A DNA stretch of 32,762 bases from an uncultured Bacteroidota bacterium (lineage in GTDB: Bacteria; Bacteroidota; Bacteroidia; Bacteroidales; GWA2-32-17): contig CAIQJL010000220.1 of NCBI GenBank assembly GCA_903872185.1, forward strand, positions 1 through 32,762, in the 5' to 3' direction. Positions 23,256-32,762 of this stretch are shown piece by piece. A program made the translations under genes and the position numbers. Position 1 is the first letter of the stretch, and the number at the start of each line of letters is the position of its first letter. The notes below the pieces were generated by a model, which saw only the letters and a list, made by a program, of their open reading frames with translations, did not search any database and had not been told where the DNA came from.

Positions 23256-23972
23256 ATGAATAATTGGCTTGAACGCACAGAATTACTAATTGGAAGTGAC
23301 GGAATTAAAAAACTTGAGAATGCACATATTTTAATTGCCGGATTAGGAGGAGTTGGAGGATATGCAGCTGAAATGCTTTGTAGAGCAGGAGTTGGAACAC
23401 TTTCAATTATAGATAGTGATAAATTTATGCCTTCAAATAGAAACCGACAAATTGGAGCACTTGTAAGCACTACTGACCTACCTAAGACTGAAGTAATGAC
23501 ATCTAGATTACTTGATATAAATCCGAATGTAAAAATTATTTCCTATTGCGAATATTTAAAAGAGAATGAGATAATAGAAATTTTATTAAAAGAAAAGTAC
23601 GATTTCATAATTGATGCTATTGATACACTTACACCAAAGTTTTTTGTTATTTACCACTCAGTAATGAATAATTTAAAATTTGTAAGTTCTATGGGAGCAG
23701 GCGGAAAGCTTGATCCATCAGAAATAAAAATTACAGATATCTCTAAATCCTATGAATGTAAATTAGCATATAAAATAAGAAAAAAACTTCATGCGCACAA
23801 TATAAAAACCGGGTTTAAAGTAGTTTTCTCTGCTGAAGTGGTTCCAAAATCGGTAATTATTGCAGAAGAAACAGGTCCAAATAAAAAATCAACAATAGGC
23901 ACAATATCATATATTCCTGCAATTTTTGGCTGTTATTGTGCAGCAGAAGCAATAAAAGAAATTTTATCTTAA
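23256..23972 (+). CDS. tcdA: TcdA-like E1 enzyme (tRNA threonylcarbamoyladenosine dehydratase family)
   Basis: The 238-residue protein is a ThiF/MoeB-type adenylating enzyme. The nucleotide loop is IAGLGGVGGYAAEMLCRAG near residues 24-42. DSDKFMPSNRNRQ (about 52-64) contains the acidic and arginine residues for ATP, and DAIDTLTPK follows. The length, the start with a short RTELLIG segment, and the end GTISYIPAIFGCYCAAEAI match TcdA (CsdL), which cyclises t6A at tRNA position 37. ThiF and MoeB would be accompanied by sulfur-carrier genes, which are absent here. There is no operon partner; PanB is convergent. The family is certain; TcdA is the most likely member. Confidence 0.85.
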   Translation: MNNWLERTELLIGSDGIKKLENAHILIAGLGGVGGYAAEMLCRAGVGTLSIIDSDKFMPSNRNRQIGALVSTTDLPKTEVMTSRLLDINPNVKIISYCEYLKENEIIEILLKEKYDFIIDAIDTLTPKFFVIYHSVMNNLKFVSSMGAGGKLDPSEIKITDISKSYECKLAYKIRKKLHAHNIKTGFKVVFSAEVVPKSVIIAEETGPNKKSTIGTISYIPAIFGCYCAAEAIKEILS

Positions 23973-23977
23973 AATTC

Positions 23978-24001
23978 ATTAAAAGCGTGGACGCTTTTAA
24001 T
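23978..24001. repeat. Palindrome with AGCGTGGACGCT core (copy 1)
   Basis: ATTAAAAGCGT and ACGCTTTTAAT form an 11-bp perfect stem around GG, just past the TcdA-like stop codon and between convergent genes. The strong stem could also act as a two-way terminator. Confidence 0.7.
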
Positions 24002-24013
24002 ATCAAAACTATT

Positions 24014-24039
24014 TAAAGCAAGCGTGGACGCTTGCTTTA
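24014..24039. repeat. Palindrome with AGCGTGGACGCT core (copy 2)
   Basis: TAAAGCAAGCGT and ACGCTTGCTTTA form a 12-bp stem around GG. The core is the same as copy 1 but the outer arms differ, with both arms changed together. Confidence 0.7.
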
Positions 24040-24050
24040 TAAGACTAAAT

Positions 24051-24866
24051 CTAATATTGTTCCATATCATTAGGAAACTCAACTGACTTCACATCTTGTA
24101 TGTAATGTGTTACAGCTGATTTTATTTCTTCAAATAAATTATGGTATCTTCTTAAAAAACGTGGTGAGAATTCATTGGTAATTCCAAGCATATCATGTAA
24201 AACCAAAACCTGTCCATCAACTTCATGGCCAGCTCCTATTCCAATAATTGGAACACGAACTTCTTTAGAAACTTTTGCAGCAAGTGCAGCAGGAATTTTT
24301 TCAAGAACAATTGAAAAACATCCTATTTTATCTAAAATATGAGCATCAGAAATTAATGCTTTAGCTTCCTCCTCTTCTCTTGCTCTTACTACGAAAGTGC
24401 CAAATTTATTAATACTTTGTGGCGTTAATCCAAGATGGCCCATTACGGGAATTCCAGCAGATAAAATTCTTTGTATAGATTCTTTTACAACATCTCCACC
24501 TTCAAGCTTAACAGCTGAAGCACCAGTTTCTTTCATTATTCTGATCGCAGAACTTAATGCTTCTTTTGAATTTCCCTGATAAGTTCCAAAAGGCATATCA
24601 ACAACAACTAATGCACGTTTAGTTCCACGAACAACTGCTGATGCAAAATAAATCATTTCATTTAAAGTAATTGGCAAAGTAGTGTCATAACCAGCCATTA
24701 CATTTGAGGCAGAATCACCAACCAAAATGACATCAATTCCTGCTTCATCTAAAATTTTAGCCATTGAAAAATCATATGCAGTAAGCATTGAAATCTTTTC
24801 ACCTCTCATCTTCATTTCAGCTAAGACATGAGTAGTTACTTTCCTTGTATTTTTATGAACGGACAT
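24051..24866 (-). CDS. panB: 3-methyl-2-oxobutanoate hydroxymethyltransferase
   Basis: The 271-residue protein is ketopantoate hydroxymethyltransferase, the first committed step of pantothenate (and so CoA) synthesis. It transfers a hydroxymethyl group from methylene-tetrahydrofolate to 2-oxoisovalerate. It has the (beta/alpha)8 PanB sequence with metal ligands D51 in VGDS and D90 in VVDMPFG, E122 in KLEGG, and the catalytic E189 in [27 protein letters not shown] (208-228) is a PanB hallmark. Length and start agree with the family. panC and panD are not adjacent. No clear TAnnTTTG box was found in its 77-bp upstream region shared with the lipoprotein gene. Confidence 0.95.
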   Translation of the reverse strand: MSVHKNTRKVTTHVLAEMKMRGEKISMLTAYDFSMAKILDEAGIDVILVGDSASNVMAGYDTTLPITLNEMIYFASAVVRGTKRALVVVDMPFGTYQGNSKEALSSAIRIMKETGASAVKLEGGDVVKESIQRILSAGIPVMGHLGLTPQSINKFGTFVVRAREEEEAKALISDAHILDKIGCFSIVLEKIPAALAAKVSKEVRVPIIGIGAGHEVDGQVLVLHDMLGITNEFSPRFLRRYHNLFEEIKSAVTHYIQDVKSVEFPNDMEQY

Positions 24867-24895
24867 AAAGCATTTTTATTTATTGATATAATAAC

Positions 24896-24903
24896 TACAT
24901 TTG
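24896..24903 (+). promoter_or_regulatory. -7 box of the lipoprotein gene
   Basis: TACATTTG lies 41 bp before the ATG at 24944; the -33 region is T-rich without TTTG. Confidence 0.45.
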
Positions 24904-24943
24904 CATAAACAAATACAAAGTTGTATAAAATTTTGGAATCAAA

Positions 24944-25990
24944 ATGTTGAAGTTTGCAAAAATAAAACTAACTCTCTTAATAGCAGTAACTTTATTTCTA
25001 TCTCAGTGCAAAAATGATTTTGATGTAAACGATAATTGGAAAGATATTTCGGTTATTTACGGTTTAATAAGTTCTACCGACAGCATTCATTATATAAGAG
25101 TTTCAAAAGCGTTTTTAGGAGATGAAGATGCATATACAATGGCACAAGTTAGCGACTCATTATATTACCAAAACGCAATAGTTAAAATTGAAGAAAGAAT
25201 TAGTGGCACCTTAACTAACACTTTTAATTGTACAAAAATTGACACAATTCGCGATCCAGGAGTTTTTGCACATAAGAATTTTGTATTTGCAACTGTTGCC
25301 AACTTATCAACTAATCCTAATGCGACATACAAACTTGTCGTTTTTGCAAACAATAATGAAATTACATCAGAAACTGCATTAATCCAAAATTTTAATGTAG
25401 TAATACCCCCATCTGTTAACCTTTATGCTTCATCAGGTAAACTCAGTTTTCAATGGGAAACACCAGCTATGGCAAGAATATTTGAACCAGTTGTAAGATT
25501 CTTTTATTATGATGTAACCTTAATTGATACTACTTTAAAGTTTTTAGATATTCCTCTTGGATCAAAAAATTCAAACACAAAAGTTGGTGGCGAAACATTA
25601 AGTTCAGAATTAATAGGAACATCATTTTTATCAACTATTGCTAACATAATGCCTAACAGCCCTAATTTGATTAAAAGAGTTGTTGCAAAAGCTAGTTTAG
25701 AGGTTAGAATTTCTGTAGGCTCTGATGATATGTATACTTATATACAAGTAACACAACCATCATCAGGTATAGTTACTGAAAAACCAGCATTTTCAAATAT
25801 TAGTAATGGATTAGGTTTATTTACTTCAAGATATTTAAAAGTAGCACCAACATATCCAACTCCAAAACCATTTTTAAGCACAAGAACAATGGATTCGTTA
25901 GCTTTAGGAGTTTTGACTGGACCTTCAGGAAAAAATTTAAAATTCATGAAAGGTACCGACACCCAAAATATTTGGAATAGCTTTCCTTAA
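24944..25990 (+). CDS. Lipoprotein, DUF4249-like
   Basis: The 348-residue protein has a signal peptide with the lipobox LSQC, lipidation cysteine C22, and KND after it, so it is probably anchored in the outer membrane. The start of the mature part (ISVIYGLISSTDSIHYIRVSKAF) and the C-terminal FSNISNGLGLFTSRY resemble the DUF4249 family. These are Bacteroidota lipoproteins often coded near TonB-dependent receptors, but no receptor is adjacent here. The rest is beta-rich with no catalytic motif seen. The family assignment is by pattern memory and should be taken as tentative; the lipoprotein call is firm. It is followed by the dnaK control region. Confidence 0.72.
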   Translation: MLKFAKIKLTLLIAVTLFLSQCKNDFDVNDNWKDISVIYGLISSTDSIHYIRVSKAFLGDEDAYTMAQVSDSLYYQNAIVKIEERISGTLTNTFNCTKIDTIRDPGVFAHKNFVFATVANLSTNPNATYKLVVFANNNEITSETALIQNFNVVIPPSVNLYASSGKLSFQWETPAMARIFEPVVRFFYYDVTLIDTTLKFLDIPLGSKNSNTKVGGETLSSELIGTSFLSTIANIMPNSPNLIKRVVAKASLEVRISVGSDDMYTYIQVTQPSSGIVTEKPAFSNISNGLGLFTSRYLKVAPTYPTPKPFLSTRTMDSLALGVLTGPSGKNLKFMKGTDTQNIWNSFP

Positions 25991-25993
25991 TTA

Positions 25994-26097
25994 CTGCCTT
26001 TTTGACTTACCATTTGCCTTTCTGACGGTGCGACATATTGTCAGACTGCCAAAATTGCTGCCATTTAATAGAATTTACCTCGTGGCATAAACATTGA
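25994..26097 (+). promoter_or_regulatory. dnaK upstream control region with direct repeats and a sigma-54-like site
   Basis: No TAnnTTTG box is seen before dnaK. Instead, TGGCATAAACATTGA at 26083-26097 resembles a sigma-54 -24/-12 element (TGGCAC-N5-TTGC), with the final C replaced by A. Upstream are CTGCCTTTTTGAC (25994-26006) and TTGCCTTTCTGAC (26014-26026), a direct repeat with a 20-bp period. CTGAC (26022-26026) with GTCAG (26040-26044) forms an inverted pair. These may bind an activator. The GG is at 26084-26085, so transcription would start near 26108. Confidence 0.4.
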
Positions 26098-26141
26098 AAA
26101 TCCCATTTACAAAATTTTGAAAATCTTAAACTAAAAATAAA

Positions 26142-28061
26142 ATGGGAAAAATTATCGGGATCGACTTAGGAACAACAAACTCATGTGTTTCTGTTATGGA
26201 AGGCAATGAGCCAGTGGTTATAGCAAACAGCGAAGGAAAACGCACAACACCTTCAATAGTGGCTTTTTTAGATAATGGTGAGCGTAAAGTTGGTGACCCA
26301 GCAAAACGTCAAGCTGTTACAAACCCTACAAAAACTATTTCGTCTATTAAAAGATTCATGGGATCAAAATTTGACGAATCAACAAAAGACATTTCACATA
26401 TGACTTACAGTGTAGTAAAAGGTGATAATAATACACTAAAAGTTAAAATTGATAATCGCAATTACTCACCTCAAGAAATTTCTGCAATTGTACTTCAGAA
26501 AATGAAGAAAACAGCAGAAGATTATTTAGGTCAAGAAGTAACTGAAGCAGTAATTACTGTTCCTGCATATTTTAACGACTCACAACGTCATGCTACCAAA
26601 GAAGCTGGAGAAATTGCCGGTTTAACAGTTAAAAGAATTATTAACGAACCAACTGCTGCTGCTCTTGCATATGGATTAGACAAACGGGGGAAAGATATTA
26701 AAATAGCTGTTTATGACCTTGGTGGTGGAACATTTGATATTTCAATTCTTGAAATGGGCGATGGAGTTTTTGAAGTAAAAAGCACAAACGGCGATACTCA
26801 TCTTGGTGGTGATGACTTTGACCAGACAGTTATTGATTGGTTAGCTGATGAATTTAAAAAAGATGAAGGAATTGATCTTCGTAAAGATCCAATGGCGTTA
26901 CAACGCTTAAAAGAAGCAGCTGAGAAAGCTAAAATCGAACTTTCCAGCTCAACTCAAACAGAAATCAATCTTCCATACATTATGCCAGTGGACGGAGTTC
27001 CAAAGCATCTTGTAAAAACTCTTACCCGTGCAAAATTTGAACAGTTAATTGATAAATTAGTTCAGGCTACTATTGAACCTTGTCGTAAAGCAGTTGCAGA
27101 CTCAGGTTTTAGCGTTAAGGAAATTGATGAGATAATTTTGGTTGGTGGTTCTACAAGAGTTCCAATTATTCAAAAAGTAGTAGAAGATTTCTTTGGAAAA
27201 TCGCCATCAAAAGGCGTAAATCCTGACGAAGTTGTTGCTATTGGTGCTGCAATACAAGGTGGTGTTCTTTCTGGTGAAGTAACCGATGTTTTATTGTTAG
27301 ATGTTACTCCTTTATCACTTGGAATTGAAACTATGGGTAGTGTTACAACTCGATTAATTGAATCAAACACAACTATTCCTACACGTAAAACTGAAACATT
27401 TACAACTGCAGCCGACAATCAATCATCAGTAGAAATTCATATTCTACAAGGCGAACGCTCAATGGCTCGCGATAACAAAACAATCGGACGTTTCCATCTT
27501 GATGGTCTTCCACCTGCTATGCGCGGTACTCCACAGATTGAAGTAACTTTTGATATAGATGCAAACGGTATTCTTAATGTTTCAGCAAAAGATAAAGCTA
27601 CTAGCAAACAACAGAGCATTCGAATCGAAGCTTCTTCGGGTTTAACTGATGATGAAATTAAAAGAATGAAAGCAGAAGCTGAAGCTAACGCTGATTCAGA
27701 TAAAGCTGCAAAAGAAAAAATCGACAAATTAAATCATGCAGACAGTTTAATTTTCCAAACTGAAAAACAACTAAAAGAATTTGGAGAAAAACTTCCTGCT
27801 GATAAAAGAGGACCTATCGAAAGCGCTTTGCAGAATCTTAAAGACGCACACAAAAATGAGGATATTGCTGGTATCGACAAAGCAACTGAAGAATTAAATA
27901 CAGTTTTTCAAGCAGCATCTGAAGAAATGTACAAAAACGGTCAGCAAGCACAGGGAAATCCTAACGAGCAACCTCATCAAGAGCATCAAGAACAACAAGC
28001 AGATGGCAAACAAAATAAAAATGCCGAAGTTCAGGATGTAGACTTTGAAGAAGTAAAATAA
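26142..28061 (+). CDS. dnaK: Chaperone protein DnaK (Hsp70)
   Basis: The 639-residue protein is a complete Hsp70. It starts [16 protein letters not shown] and has the ATPase-domain signatures [13 protein letters not shown] and [13 protein letters not shown]. The hydrophobic linker [18 protein letters not shown] leads into the substrate domain, then the helical lid, a Gln/Asn-rich tail and the terminal VDFEEVK (the EEVD-like end). It refolds proteins with DnaJ and GrpE, neither of which is adjacent. An intrinsic terminator lies 23 bp after the stop. The upstream region lacks the usual -7 box, which suggests a different, perhaps stress-specific, promoter type. Confidence 0.97.
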   Translation: MGKIIGIDLGTTNSCVSVMEGNEPVVIANSEGKRTTPSIVAFLDNGERKVGDPAKRQAVTNPTKTISSIKRFMGSKFDESTKDISHMTYSVVKGDNNTLKVKIDNRNYSPQEISAIVLQKMKKTAEDYLGQEVTEAVITVPAYFNDSQRHATKEAGEIAGLTVKRIINEPTAAALAYGLDKRGKDIKIAVYDLGGGTFDISILEMGDGVFEVKSTNGDTHLGGDDFDQTVIDWLADEFKKDEGIDLRKDPMALQRLKEAAEKAKIELSSSTQTEINLPYIMPVDGVPKHLVKTLTRAKFEQLIDKLVQATIEPCRKAVADSGFSVKEIDEIILVGGSTRVPIIQKVVEDFFGKSPSKGVNPDEVVAIGAAIQGGVLSGEVTDVLLLDVTPLSLGIETMGSVTTRLIESNTTIPTRKTETFTTAADNQSSVEIHILQGERSMARDNKTIGRFHLDGLPPAMRGTPQIEVTFDIDANGILNVSAKDKATSKQQSIRIEASSGLTDDEIKRMKAEAEANADSDKAAKEKIDKLNHADSLIFQTEKQLKEFGEKLPADKRGPIESALQNLKDAHKNEDIAGIDKATEELNTVFQAASEEMYKNGQQAQGNPNEQPHQEHQEQQADGKQNKNAEVQDVDFEEVK

Positions 28062-28083
28062 CAATACTTAATAAAAAATCAAG

Positions 28084-28108
28084 AAGCCGGTGGAAACCGG
28101 CTTTTTTT
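28084..28108 (+). terminator. Intrinsic terminator of dnaK
   Basis: AAGCCGG (28084-28090) pairs with CCGGCTT (28097-28103) around TGGAAA, followed by a run of seven T. Confidence 0.88.
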
Positions 28109-28133
28109 ATAAATAAATATTTATAAATGAGAT

Positions 28134-28150
28134 TGCGGCTCCAGACCGCA
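28134..28150. repeat. Short palindrome with GCGG...CCGC arms
   Basis: TGCGG and CCGCA enclose CTCCAGA. It is a GC-rich hairpin in very AT-rich DNA and looks like one more short dispersed repeat type, but only one copy is in the window. Confidence 0.45.
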
Positions 28151-28168
28151 TTGACGTTTAAGGTTTTT

Positions 28169-28192
28169 ATTTCAAGCGTGGACGCTTGAAAT
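28169..28192. repeat. Palindrome with AGCGTGGACGCT core (copy 3)
   Basis: ATTTCAAGCGT and ACGCTTGAAAT form an 11-bp stem around GG, between the convergent dnaK and pyrG genes. It shares the core of the copies at 23978 and 24014, with different outer arms. Confidence 0.7.
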
Positions 28193-28203
28193 AGTACATT
28201 ATG

Positions 28204-29805
<1,602 letters not shown>

Positions 29806-29815
29806 TTAAAAATAA

Positions 29816-32122
29816 TTAAAATGAAATATTAAGACCTATACTAGGAATAATTGGTAGCTGATTTACTCGTTTAGCCTTTACTCTGTCATAATAAAAAATA
29901 TTATCTCTATCATAAACATTAGTAGTACTAAATGTAATTTCGCAAATAGAATTTTTAGAAAGCTCAAAACTTTTCTTAAGTGTTAAATCCATTCTGTGAT
30001 ATGCTGGCAATCTTCCTTGATTTAAATCACCGTATATTATTCCCATTTCACCATTTGCAGTAACGATATTAGAATTTACACCAGTTGAAAAAGGCAGTTT
30101 TTCATAATATCCACCTGTTTTACTAAATGGAAAACCAGAACCAAAATTCCATCTTGCACTTAATTCCCAATCAAGTCCTCTGCCAAATGTTCTTGTAGCT
30201 ACAAGATTCACATTATGTCTTCTATCGTAATGTGGCCTATAAGTATTAAACCCATCATAACGATCAACAAAACCTAGTGAATATACTACCCATAAATAAG
30301 TACGTTTAAAATCATATTTAAAAGTAAAATCCACACCATAAGCATTTCCGGTTTCGATTACAAAGTCTTTCTTAAGATAATCTGGTTTATCATAATTCTC
30401 AGCTATATCATCATAAATTTTGTTGCGATTTAAGTTTGTAAGTTGTGTATTTCGTTTAACGTAACCTTCAACATTTAAATCGATGCTCTTTGTTAAATCA
30501 ATTTCACAGCCTAAAATTGTATGCCATGATTTTTGCAATGAATTTTTAATCTTCTTACCATCAAATTCTTTTTGTAAATCACCTATTTCAGGACTACTCA
30601 AGAAACCATAAAATAAATTAACAACATCTCTATCACTGGTTGCACTAACAAAATTCTGAGAATATAATCCACCTGCAAATTTTAAGCGAAAATTTTTACT
30701 CATACTATATTTCACACCAATTCTAGGCTCAGGAGAAATAGCAGAAAGCGATGCATAATACTGTAAACGCAATCCGGGTTCAATTAAAAATTTATTTTTA
30801 TTAATTTTATACTTAATGAAACCACCTAACTCTGAAGTATTCTGTTGCTGATCGATCTTTCTGTTTGCACTATTATAAAAATCAAAAGATGTTTTAAATC
30901 CCAAAGTTTCAATTCCATAATTTAATTCATTTTTACCCATAAAATAAACGAAAGTTAAACCTAAATTATATCCGTTTATTAAACTGCTTTTTGGTAACTG
31001 ATCAACTTCGTTTAATGTTATTTCATAATTTGAAAAACTCATATTAATTTTCAAAAGAAAAGGAGAACCCGAAGGCACAAGTATAATGTTACTACCAACA
31101 CCAAACGAGTTCCAATCAAGATTTGATAATTCTTTATATTTAACTTTATCACTAAACTTAAAACCAAAAATATTTATTTTGCTTCCATTCTCAGTATTTA
31201 AAGTCAATTTACCATAAAAATCGGTAAAAGAAAAAGGAATACCAGCTGTATCAACATAGTTGTATAGAACTTTAGAGGACTCTTTAATAAATGAAGTTTT
31301 TCCTGAAAAAACATAAGACAATGAAGTTTTAGTATTATCCTCTCCTTTAAAAATGGGACCTTCTAATAACAGCTTAGATCCAAAAGTACTAGCAGAAATT
31401 TTTCCAGCTTGACGATTTTTATTTCCATCTCTCATTGTTATATCCATGATAGAAGAGATTCTACCACCATAATCTGCATTAAAACCACCAGTATAAACAT
31501 CAGCATTTCTAATTAAATCGGAATCAAATACTGAAAAGAAACCAATTGAATGGAAAGGATTATAAACGATCATTCCATCTAAAAGAACCTTATTCTGTAT
31601 TGGGGAACCACCTCTGATATATAATTGCCCACCCTGATCGCCTGTAAAAACGACACCGGGAACAACTTGCAAGTACTGTGCAAAATCAGGTTCACCACCA
31701 ACACTTGGAATACGCTCTATTTGTTTAGGTGTAATTTTATTTATTGAAATTCTTACCTGTTCTGTTTTATCTTGTTTTTCGGCAGAAACTACAGTTTCAC
31801 TAAGCATAACAGCAGATTCGGTTACATATATTTTTTTAGTAACCATTTCCTTATCTTTAACAGATACTTGAATTGAAATGGTGTCGTAACCAATAAAATT
31901 TACACGAAGAGTATAATTTCCAGCAGGAACTTTTGTTAGATTAAAAAACCCGTTTATATCTGTTGCACCTCCTATTTTGGTTCCATTTAAAAAAACATTT
32001 GCGAAACTTACTGCTTCACCAGATTTTTTCTCGTAAACAAAACCTCTAACTACACCTTGCGACCATAAATTTAGAGAAAAAGCAAATATTAAAATGGTAA
32101 CAAGTATTATTAATCTTTTCAT
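29816..32122 (-). CDS. TonB-dependent receptor with carboxypeptidase-regulatory-like domain
   Basis: The 768-residue protein has a signal peptide (1-21, ending NLWSQG). A CarboxypepD_reg-like domain at about 24-105 begins VVRGFVYEKKSGEAVSFANVF. A linker with SETVVSAEKQDKTEQVRIS leads to a plug domain at about 125-235 (QLYIRGGSPIQNKVLLDGMIV). The beta-barrel ends in PSIGLNISF with the C-terminal phenylalanine. It is smaller than SusC proteins and has no SusD partner. The substrate is not known. It lies 2 bp after the DUF349 gene and 10 bp before pyrG on the minus strand. It resembles the receptor at 8165-10582 in domain plan but is clearly a different lineage in the barrel. Confidence 0.9.
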   Translation of the reverse strand: MKRLIILVTILIFAFSLNLWSQGVVRGFVYEKKSGEAVSFANVFLNGTKIGGATDINGFFNLTKVPAGNYTLRVNFIGYDTISIQVSVKDKEMVTKKIYVTESAVMLSETVVSAEKQDKTEQVRISINKITPKQIERIPSVGGEPDFAQYLQVVPGVVFTGDQGGQLYIRGGSPIQNKVLLDGMIVYNPFHSIGFFSVFDSDLIRNADVYTGGFNADYGGRISSIMDITMRDGNKNRQAGKISASTFGSKLLLEGPIFKGEDNTKTSLSYVFSGKTSFIKESSKVLYNYVDTAGIPFSFTDFYGKLTLNTENGSKINIFGFKFSDKVKYKELSNLDWNSFGVGSNIILVPSGSPFLLKINMSFSNYEITLNEVDQLPKSSLINGYNLGLTFVYFMGKNELNYGIETLGFKTSFDFYNSANRKIDQQQNTSELGGFIKYKINKNKFLIEPGLRLQYYASLSAISPEPRIGVKYSMSKNFRLKFAGGLYSQNFVSATSDRDVVNLFYGFLSSPEIGDLQKEFDGKKIKNSLQKSWHTILGCEIDLTKSIDLNVEGYVKRNTQLTNLNRNKIYDDIAENYDKPDYLKKDFVIETGNAYGVDFTFKYDFKRTYLWVVYSLGFVDRYDGFNTYRPHYDRRHNVNLVATRTFGRGLDWELSARWNFGSGFPFSKTGGYYEKLPFSTGVNSNIVTANGEMGIIYGDLNQGRLPAYHRMDLTLKKSFELSKNSICEITFSTTNVYDRDNIFYYDRVKAKRVNQLPIIPSIGLNISF

Positions 32123-32124
32123 TA

Positions 32125-32762
32125 CTAATCTTTGTAGATATTATCAAGATATTTTACCTGTTCCTTTATTATAGCAGTTTCTTTTTTTCCAGCTTCGATT
32201 TTTGAAGAAAAATCTTTTAACAACGAATCAGAGTTTTTAGATTTTGAGAAGAAACCAATATTGTTTTCTAAAGTCTTTAGTTCAGCTTCAATCTGATTAA
32301 GTTTTTTCACAAGATTCTCACGTTCCATATAAAGTCTATCTCGTGAATTTTGTTGCTGCATAATGTTTTCAATACGCATTTTAAACTTAATGTTATCTTT
32401 TTTCTTATCATCTACCTGCAATGAATCAAAAGCTTTATTTATTGCTTTACGATAACGATCCTGTATTGCCATTTTTACATTTTCTGGCACATGACCAATT
32501 TCAACCCAGTCTTTCTGAAATATCTTTAAATTTTTTAAATCTTCATCACTATTTTCAGTAAACTGATATGTTTCAATTTTTTCAAGTAAATCTTCTTTTT
32601 TCTTGATATTCTCGTCTAAAAGTCCATCTATTGTACAATAATGAGTTGCTTTACGCTCAAAAAATTCATTACATGCAGCTCTGAATCTAAACCAAATTTT
32701 ATCAGAAACTCTTCTAGAAACAGGGCCTATTCTTTTCCAATCTTTTTGAAGTCGAATTAGAT
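32125..32762 (-). CDS. DUF349 domain protein (5' end beyond window)
   Basis: The frame is open from the window edge (first full codon at 32760) to the stop TAG at 32125, so 212 residues of the C-terminal part are seen. Two DUF349 repeats are marked by LQKDWKRIGPV and, 75 residues later, FQKDWVEIGHVPENVK. Each continues as a charged helical bundle (FRAACNEFFERK; RYRKAINKAFD). The C-terminal 85 residues are a predicted coiled coil (RENLVKKLNQIEAELKTLEN). The GTG at 32490 is an internal valine of the second repeat, not a start. The function of DUF349 proteins is unclear. It precedes the TonB receptor by 2 bp, so the genes are probably coupled. Confidence 0.85.
   Translation of the reverse strand, partial: LIRLQKDWKRIGPVSRRVSDKIWFRFRAACNEFFERKATHYCTIDGLLDENIKKKEDLLEKIETYQFTENSDEDLKNLKIFQKDWVEIGHVPENVKMAIQDRYRKAINKAFDSLQVDDKKKDNIKFKMRIENIMQQQNSRDRLYMERENLVKKLNQIEAELKTLENNIGFFSKSKNSDSLLKDFSSKIEAGKKETAIIKEQVKYLDNIYKD

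Noticed and set aside
23156-23470. Minus-strand 104-codon ORF
   Set aside because: It lies opposite the start of the conserved TcdA-like gene and looks like a shadow frame.
32125-32490. Stand-alone 121-residue protein starting at GTG 32490
   Set aside because: The frame continues upstream to the window edge with a clear DUF349 repeat across the supposed start, so this is the end of a longer gene.

Overview
The window is AT-rich, densely coded chromosome from a member of the Bacteroidota, probably an anaerobic or microaerobic Bacteroidales/Marinilabiliales-like organism. The evidence is TonB-dependent receptors with an N-terminal carboxypeptidase-regulatory-like domain, a giant secreted protein with a type IX secretion C-terminal domain, a LytS/LytTR pair beside a receptor, and promoters of the Bacteroidota type (TTTG, 18-21 bp, TAnnTTTG) upstream of many genes. 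No rRNA, tRNA, CRISPR array or complete insertion sequence was seen.

Region 1 (1-7062) is a long minus-strand operon: a DUF134 DNA-binding protein, an HdrC-like ferredoxin, CydA, CydB, an OsmC-like protein, a methionine gamma-lyase-family enzyme, a methyltransferase, and a small secreted protein cut by the window edge. A hotdog thioesterase is divergent. The divergent promoter region holds two palindromes TGAAC-N4-GTTCA whose centres are 50 bp apart. One fills the spacer between the -33 and -7 boxes of the operon promoter.

Region 2 (7063-12888) has a gene-free stretch with two homologous ~200 bp foldback modules of TTACAAT/TTACATG words. It then has a promoter-to-terminator unit that looks like a ~200 nt small RNA (6S-like is possible). 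A TonB-dependent receptor, a LytS-type histidine kinase and a LytTR response regulator follow. Between kinase and regulator lies a chimeric ORF joining the start of a receiver domain to the end of a kinase, with ATGA overlaps on both sides.

Region 3 (13098-15040) is a second, paralogous minus-strand operon: DUF134, OsmC, methyltransferase and a NifX-like protein. It carries the same TGAAC-N4-GTTCA palindrome next to its -7 box. Together the two operons look like one regulon of redox, thiol, sulfur and metal-cluster functions under DUF134 proteins. This is the best candidate here for an undescribed system.

Region 4 (15211-32762) is mostly housekeeping: a CotH/lamin-tail T9SS cargo protein, an ABC-F ATPase, a GIY-YIG nuclease embedded in REP-type palindromes, a DEAD-box helicase, a TcdA/ThiF-like E1 enzyme, PanB, a lipoprotein, DnaK, CTP synthase, a TonB-dependent receptor and the end of a DUF349 protein. 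Three convergent gene junctions in this region are each filled by palindromic repeats of different families.
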